47,658 bases of DNA from Pelotomaculum sp. DTU098. GTDB lineage: Bacteria > Bacillota > Desulfotomaculia > Desulfotomaculales > Pelotomaculaceae. A program made the position numbers and the translations under genes. Each line of letters starts with the position of its first letter. Within the stretch, counting starts at the first letter, position 1. Shown in pieces: positions 43,578-47,658 of this stretch. The stretch spans positions 1 through 47,658 of the forward strand of contig LFSA01000065.1 in the NCBI GenBank assembly GCA_001512635.1, read 5' to 3'. The notes beneath the pieces were generated by a model that ran no database searches, had not been told where the DNA came from, and saw only the letters and a list, made by a program, of their open reading frames with translations.

Positions 43578-44566
43578 GATTCTGCCTCCTTCCGCCGCCT
43601 GACCATATCGACGAAAGCCTCCAGGCGGGTAGCAATTCCCGCTTCACCTGTATGCTCATCTATCATCAGGGTCATAAAGGGAACATTTCTATACTGCTTG
43701 GCTTTCAATTCAATCAGTTTGTTAAGCAGTGAATCCGGGCCGCAGGCGAAAGCTGTTATATGGAGAATCCCGTCAATGCGGCCTCGCTTGAATAACAGGT
43801 GCGCCGCCTTAAGGGCAACATCGCTGAGGGTCCAAAAAAGCCTCTTGGGCAGGTCGCAGTTCCTTTGCAGGGAAAGCAGGGCAGGATGAATATTCTCGGC
43901 TGTCATAACCCTAACACCCAGCTGACGAAGCCTTTCAAGAATATTGACGCTGATAAAACTGTCGTAAATAGCGTAAGGGTAACCTAGAACCGCAAACTTG
44001 AGGTTCACTTTGGTGGTTGCACTGCCGGCTTTAGCAGTTCTAGGATTTTTTAGTATTTCCATAGCTTCCAGGGGGCTAAAGCCTTTGCGCAACAGCCGGT
44101 TAAAACGGTAATGCACGCCCAAAGCCTTTAGATAGGCCTTAATCGAGGTTATTTTACCGGCACCAAAATATTTGCCGATTTCAATATAGGCCTTTAATAA
44201 AGAAAATCGTCCCTGACGGCTGTCCATGCGCACATCGATTATCGGCGGCAGATTATCAACAGAATACCTGATCATGTCCGGCAAACCCAGGAATTTAGGA
44301 CAATAAACAGTTTTTCCATTGAGACATACTACCCTGGGAATAAAGAGATAATCTACTTTTCCCTTTAAATCCGTAACGTGACCGTAGTACAGCTTGATAG
44401 GTACACAGACATCCGCAAGGGCTTCACGGATCCCATCGTCAAGGATACTCTTGGTTGTCCTGCCGGAAGGAATCACCTGGACACCGATTTCATTAAAGAA
44501 GGCCTGCCACATTGGATAATAAAGATAGAATAATAATGCCCTGGGAATGCCTACTTTAACAGCCAA
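43565..44566 (-). CDS. DUF2229 (acyl-CoA dehydratase activase-related) protein, first copy
   Basis: 333-aa protein starting VKVGIPRALLFYLYYPMW, the characteristic DUF2229 N-terminus. Cysteines occur in ADVCVPIKLYYGH, PRVVCLNGKTVYCPKF and TAFACGPDS, positions comparable with the downstream paralogue, and the C-terminus MIDEHTGEAGIATRLEAF matches it too. TTG 44566 is chosen because AAAAGGAGG lies nine bases upstream and the family begins here; ATG 44611 would add 15 residues ahead of that site. First gene of a three-gene unit with the second copy and cobO. Confidence 0.82.
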   Translation of the reverse strand: MAVKVGIPRALLFYLYYPMWQAFFNEIGVQVIPSGRTTKSILDDGIREALADVCVPIKLYYGHVTDLKGKVDYLFIPRVVCLNGKTVYCPKFLGLPDMIRYSVDNLPPIIDVRMDSRQGRFSLLKAYIEIGKYFGAGKITSIKAYLKALGVHYRFNRLLRKGFSPLEAMEILKNPRTAKAGSATTKVNLKFAVLGYPYAIYDSFISVNILERLRQLGVRVMTAENIHPALLSLQRNCDLPKRLFWTLSDVALKAAHLLFKRGRIDGILHITAFACGPDSLLNKLIELKAKQYRNVPFMTLMIDEHTGEAGIATRLEAFVDMVRRRKEAESCRK

Positions 44567-44744
44567 CCGGTTTATCCTCCTTTTGTCTCTTAACACTTGT
44601 AATTTAACCATACTTAACTGGAAAGCAGGTTATACCTGCATCTTCTTAACTCTATAATTCTCGTCTCACCAACAAATTCCTCCAGTAATCCTTAACAATT
44701 CAAAGGACTCCATTATTGGGGATAGATTAAACTACCAGAATTAA

Positions 44745-44776
44745 AAAATAAAAAAGATGCCTGCTAAAGGCACCTT
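44745..44776 (-). terminator. Terminator of hsp20
   Basis: On the minus strand AAGGTGCC / GGCATCTT (one G-U pair) with a 7-base loop, followed by a T-rich run TTTTTATTTTTT. Confidence 0.82.
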
Positions 44777-44801
44777 CTACTCTGGGAAATACGGCCGGGT
44801 G

Positions 44802-45245
44802 TCAATGGATGGGGACACGGTGGGCTTTTTTCAGGCTCCTTTCACTTTTCGGCATCCTGATTTCCAGCAGCCCGTTCTGCAGGGTGGCCCTGGCTTCTTC
44901 CGGCTTAATCTCGGCAGGGAGGGGGAGGGTACGGCTAAAGGAACCGTAATACCGTTCTGAATGAAACACATTGTCTTCCTCCAGATCATGGAAGCGCTTA
45001 AATTCTCCCCGCAGATTTAAGGTATCGGGCGTCAGGGTAACTTCAACGTCATCCTTGGACTGAACCCCGGGAAGTTCAGCAGTAGCCACTACTTCACTGT
45101 CGGTCTGGTAAAGGTCTACCCTGGGCCCGTAGGGTTCAGGTCCCCCCAAAAAATTCCTTCTTAGAAAGTTCTGGTCAAAGAATCTGTACATTTGATTCCT
45201 GAGATTAGAAATTTCCCCAAGGGGATCCCAGCGCATAATGCTCAT
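44802..45245 (-). CDS. Hsp20 / alpha-crystallin small heat shock protein
   Basis: ATP-independent holdase chaperone. The 147-aa product has an N-terminal helical segment (RWDPLGEISNLRNQM), the alpha-crystallin domain with VATAELPGVQSKDDVEVTL and the NGLLEIRMPK signature; the C-terminal IxI motif is weak. ATG 45245 has GAGGTGATT just upstream. The insertion sequence begins 36 bases before the start codon, on the same strand, so the original promoter is probably cut off. No CIRCE element is seen. Reading frame and domain are intact. Confidence 0.92.
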   Translation of the reverse strand: MSIMRWDPLGEISNLRNQMYRFFDQNFLRRNFLGGPEPYGPRVDLYQTDSEVVATAELPGVQSKDDVEVTLTPDTLNLRGEFKRFHDLEEDNVFHSERYYGSFSRTLPLPAEIKPEEARATLQNGLLEIRMPKSERSLKKAHRVPIH

Positions 45246-45281
45246 CTAATCACCTCAATATAATAATTTAAAATTTATTAA

Positions 45282-45294
45282 TAACTCAACTTTC
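45282..45294 (+). repeat. Terminal inverted repeat, transposase 3' end
   Basis: TAACTCAACTTTC, perfect match in reverse to 46822-46834. It contains the transposase stop codon and forms a hairpin with 45301-45309. Confidence 0.85.
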
Positions 45295-46680
45295 GCAGGA
45301 CGAAAGTTGAAGCCGATCCTTTAAAAATGCGGGCAGACAGGAAATGAACTCTTGAATTAAATCCTGTAAAGCACGATCTGTTATTGTAAGATACTTCCTC
45401 AAGGTGTTTTTAAATATTGTCAGTATCAGTTGAAATGCCTCTGTAAAACTAATATCTTTTAGCTCATCACAGCAAAGATAAAATAGGTTGCCGAGTGTCC
45501 GCGGGTCCTTTGATTCCCGGTTTTCTAGGGCGAGCATGATGTAGCGGCAGAACACGATTGTGGTATGGGCCACCATTGAATCATAAGATCTCCCCTGGAA
45601 CTCCTTGGCAAGTTTCAAAAATGATTTGGTGGTTTTAAAAAACACTTCGATGTTCCAGCGTTTACCGTAGATTTGGATGATTTCTTCATCGGTTAACTCT
45701 AAATCAGTTGTAAGCAATGCCAACCATTTTTTTGACCTGTTCGGGTCCCGTACAAATAAGATCCGGGCCGGTACGGGATTACCATTAGAATCATTGCCGA
45801 TAACAACAAAGGCATTTGCTAATATCTTAGCCCTGCCAGGTTTTTTGAGGAGTTCCTTGTAAAGGGTATCAAGATTCATCTTTTCCCCTTTATAAGTGTA
45901 CAGAACCTTTTTCATTGATTTAAGCATGCATATCACATGGAGACGGTGCTCACGAACCTTACAGATAATGGCCGGAAAGGCGAACCAACTGTCAAAAAGA
46001 AGATACCTTGCCTTGATACCATGTTCCTGAGCTTGACGTAAGAGGTCAAACATTACTTCGGTAGACTTTTTGATACTTTCCATCCTTCTTTTGTAGCCAG
46101 TGGTACGCTTATCAAGCCTTTGGTTAATTCCACACAGCCGGTTATGTTCATTTTCGGAACTGAGCAGGGAAAAGGCGACCGGTAGAAAAGTATTGCCGTC
46201 TGACCAACCTAGTGTAAGCATCCTAAAACCAAGGACATACTTGTGTTCAACATGATCCCGCACCCTGGCCAGCAATTCAACGGCTTTGCTCCTGTTGCGG
46301 CTGTAGAGAGAGTCATCAAGGATAAGGACATTCTTCCAGCTGTGAGGCTTCAAAGGCTCAATGGTTTCTTTAATGATAGTTGAACTTAGGGTAAGTAAAA
46401 ATTTTCGCCAATTATACCGACATGAATTTAAAAACCGATATATTGTATCCTTCTGCGGCATGCCGGAGTCAGTTTCGGATTGCAATGTACGATAGAGGTT
46501 CTTGCCACTAAATACAAGCAGAAAAATGAACTTAAAAATTTCCAGACAGCTAAAACCCTTTGTTTTTCGAAAGTTGCAGCGGCGTAATTTTTTGCTAATT
46601 TCATACTTGGCAAAAAAATTATCCACGCGAGAGTTAAATTGTTTTTCAACTGCATATTGGTCTGGTAAAATAGATTTCAT
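45286..46680 (-). CDS. IS4-family transposase (DDE)
   Basis: 464-aa DDE transposase, intact. Candidate catalytic residues lie in LILDDSLYSR (first Asp), LLFDSWFAFP (second Asp) and KRWNIEVFFKTTKSFLKL (Glu, the Y-(2)-R-(3)-E-(6)-K region of IS4). A DUF4096-like or IS701-like relationship is possible, but the last motif favours IS4. ATG 46680 is the natural start; AAAGGATG lies upstream. The final codons and stop lie in the terminal inverted repeat. The closest named element cannot be given without a search. Confidence 0.9.
   Translation of the reverse strand: MKSILPDQYAVEKQFNSRVDNFFAKYEISKKLRRCNFRKTKGFSCLEIFKFIFLLVFSGKNLYRTLQSETDSGMPQKDTIYRFLNSCRYNWRKFLLTLSSTIIKETIEPLKPHSWKNVLILDDSLYSRNRSKAVELLARVRDHVEHKYVLGFRMLTLGWSDGNTFLPVAFSLLSSENEHNRLCGINQRLDKRTTGYKRRMESIKKSTEVMFDLLRQAQEHGIKARYLLFDSWFAFPAIICKVREHRLHVICMLKSMKKVLYTYKGEKMNLDTLYKELLKKPGRAKILANAFVVIGNDSNGNPVPARILFVRDPNRSKKWLALLTTDLELTDEEIIQIYGKRWNIEVFFKTTKSFLKLAKEFQGRSYDSMVAHTTIVFCRYIMLALENRESKDPRTLGNLFYLCCDELKDISFTEAFQLILTIFKNTLRKYLTITDRALQDLIQEFISCLPAFLKDRLQLSSCES
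45287..45309. repeat. Hairpin at transposase 3' end
   Basis: CAACTTTCG (45287-45295) and CGAAAGTTG (45301-45309) form a perfect 9-bp stem with a 5-base loop across the stop codon and terminal repeat. It lacks a T run, so it is a weak terminator at best. Confidence 0.75.
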
Positions 46681-46821
46681 AAAGACATCCTTTCGTCTTG
46701 TTGGAATGGTTTTTTGTCAATTCTATTTTACCAAGACAAGGGTGTCTTTTGTTGTTTTCTACTAAAATAAAATCGCAATTAAGCCAATTATATCAAGGCT
46801 TTATGGCTATTTTTCAAGTGA

Positions 46822-46834
46822 GAAAGTTGAGTTA
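46822..46834 (-). repeat. Terminal inverted repeat, transposase 5' end
   Basis: Reverse complement is TAACTCAACTTTC, matching 45282-45294 exactly; two of the next three inner bases also match. Confidence 0.85.
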
Positions 46835-47013
46835 ATAAATTTCTCGCTTCTACCCGTTTTTATACGTTTATTTCTTAGTAAAGATAGAAAACTAAAAGGA
46901 GGGAAAAAAAGTTCCTTGCCGAAAATTGTTAAGAAAGATCGACCAGGATCTTTCAAAGCCAGGCTTGGCAAGGAAAATGGCAATCTAATTCTCTGTTGGA
47001 AAGGTGAAATCAA

Positions 47014-47574
47014 TTGTCCGATTTAAAAGAACGAACAATCTCGTCCGAAGTGATTTATCGCGGTAAAATCATCACTCTGAGAGTCGATACCGTGGCCCTG
47101 CCCCAGGAGGGCCAAACAGGCATCCGGGAAGTAGTAGAACATGCCGGGGCAGTAGCTGTGGTACCTGTGACCGAACAGGATGAACTGCTGCTGGTCAGGC
47201 AGTACCGGCACGCAACCGGCAAAACCTTACTGGAAATACCGGCAGGCAGGATTGAGCCCGGCGAGGACTTAGCAGAATGCGCCAGGCGTGAATTACTGGA
47301 GGAAACGGGATATTTGGCAAGAAACCTGGAAAAGCTGCTATTTTTTTATAGCACACCGGGTTTTACAAATGAACAGCTTCACATCTACCTGGCTACCGGT
47401 TTAACTCTGCAAGAGCAGGACCTTGATGAGGACGAGTTTATCGACGTCCAGAAGGTCCCTTATCAAAAAGCCCTGGACATGATCTGGAGCGGAGATATTT
47501 GCGACGCCAAATCCATTGCGGGCATACTGGCAGCGCATTATCTAAAAAAAATTAAACCGGCAGGTTCTTTCTAA
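47014..47574 (+). CDS. nudF: ADP-ribose pyrophosphatase (Nudix hydrolase)
   Basis: Hydrolyses ADP-ribose to AMP and ribose-5-phosphate. The 186-aa product has a complete Nudix box, GRIEPGED..ECARRELLEETGY (Gly-x5-Glu-x7-Arg-Glu-x2-Glu-Glu), preceded by VRQYRHATGKTLLEIPAG and followed by a FYSTPGFTNE segment typical of ADP-ribose-specific members. TTG 47014 has AAAGGTGA about eight bases upstream. It lies 180 bases beyond the insertion sequence on the opposite strand. The gene's stop lies inside its terminator. Confidence 0.93.
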   Translation: MSDLKERTISSEVIYRGKIITLRVDTVALPQEGQTGIREVVEHAGAVAVVPVTEQDELLLVRQYRHATGKTLLEIPAGRIEPGEDLAECARRELLEETGYLARNLEKLLFFYSTPGFTNEQLHIYLATGLTLQEQDLDEDEFIDVQKVPYQKALDMIWSGDICDAKSIAGILAAHYLKKIKPAGSF

Positions 47575-47590
47575 AACCCGCCGGTTTTTA
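47554..47590 (+). terminator. Terminator overlapping nudF stop
   Basis: AAACCGGC / GCCGGTTT (47554-47561 with 47580-47587) with an inner GGTT/AACC pairing, followed by a T run. The nudF stop codon lies in the loop. Confidence 0.9.
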
Positions 47591-47658
47591 GTAACTTATC
47601 TTACGGTCTGATATTCTTCAAAAACTATTTCTTGACCTGAGAGGCGGGCCAACCGTGG

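Larger units (their letters stand above)
45282..46834 (-). mobile_element. IS4-family insertion sequence, complete
   Basis: 1553-bp element bounded by perfect 13-bp inverted repeats TAACTCAACTTTC (45282-45294 and 46822-46834), holding one intact transposase gene that fills almost the whole length. No exact target duplication of normal size is visible. Flanks are AAATTTATT on the left and AATAAATTT on the right, so the repaired empty site could be an 18-bp palindrome with a 3-bp AAT duplication. Confidence 0.85.

Noticed and set aside
45246-45281. CIRCE or other HrcA operator upstream of hsp20
   Set aside because: No TTAGCACTC-N9-GAGTGCTAA or close variant lies between the start codon and the insertion sequence, nor just beyond the element.

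Overview
The window looks like a chromosomal core segment from an anaerobic, endospore-forming Gram-positive bacterium of the class Clostridia, most likely a Pelotomaculum/Desulfotomaculum-type member of the Peptococcaceae. This placement is inferred from gene content and order, not from a database search. The first half follows the Bacillus-type order RNase J - tepA - ylzJ - ftsK/spoIIIE - rodZ-like - pgsA - cinA - recA - rny - ymdB - spoVS, with extra genes inserted. LL-diaminopimelate aminotransferase, AcuA, SpoVS, DUF3842 and two DUF2229 proteins support the placement. I saw no rRNA, tRNA, CRISPR array or prophage.

Layout. 1-8.6 kb: RNase J, TepA, YlzJ, UppP, FtsK/SpoIIIE, tRNA 2-selenouridine synthase and a RodZ-like protein. 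8.6-11.1 kb (minus strand): a FakB-type DegV protein and FakA, together a fatty acid kinase. 11.2-11.35 kb (minus): an isolated 32-residue peptide gene with its own Shine-Dalgarno sequence and terminator. 11.5-20.3 kb: YajQ, RimO, PgsA, a two-gene membrane FtsH-like protease module, CinA-C, a DEAD-box helicase, RecA with a consensus promoter and LexA box, and RecX. 20.4-20.65 kb: a strong promoter followed by a roughly 200-nt RNA folding like 6S RNA and ending in a terminator. 20.7-27.7 kb: RNase Y, an unknown protein, YmdB, SpoVS (probable sigma-H promoter), a PHP phosphoesterase, DapL, a small coiled-coil protein, two DnaA boxes and DUF3842.

27.7-33.7 kb is a cobalamin riboswitch followed by a tight operon for the late steps of B12 assembly and salvage: cobU, cobQ, cbiB, cobS, cobD and cobC. 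The corrinoid adenosyltransferase cobO lies apart at 42 kb, behind two DUF2229 genes. 33.9-41.9 kb holds NagA, a small HTH-like protein, a multi-zinc-ribbon protein, GuaB, AcuA, an unknown protein with three winged-helix-like repeats plus a long coiled coil, and a cysteine desulfurase. 44.8-47.6 kb holds an Hsp20 gene whose upstream region is split by a complete IS4-type insertion sequence, then a Nudix ADP-ribose pyrophosphatase.

Most genes are housekeeping. The parts least explained are the 32-aa peptide gene, the 6S-like RNA (and a mini reading frame in front of rny), the DnaA-box pair, the FtsH-like pair, the winged-helix/coiled-coil protein, and the DUF2229-DUF2229-cobO operon. None is proven to be a new system. 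Many start codons were moved to the TTG/GTG/ATG that has a properly spaced Shine-Dalgarno sequence, and each such choice is explained in its entry.
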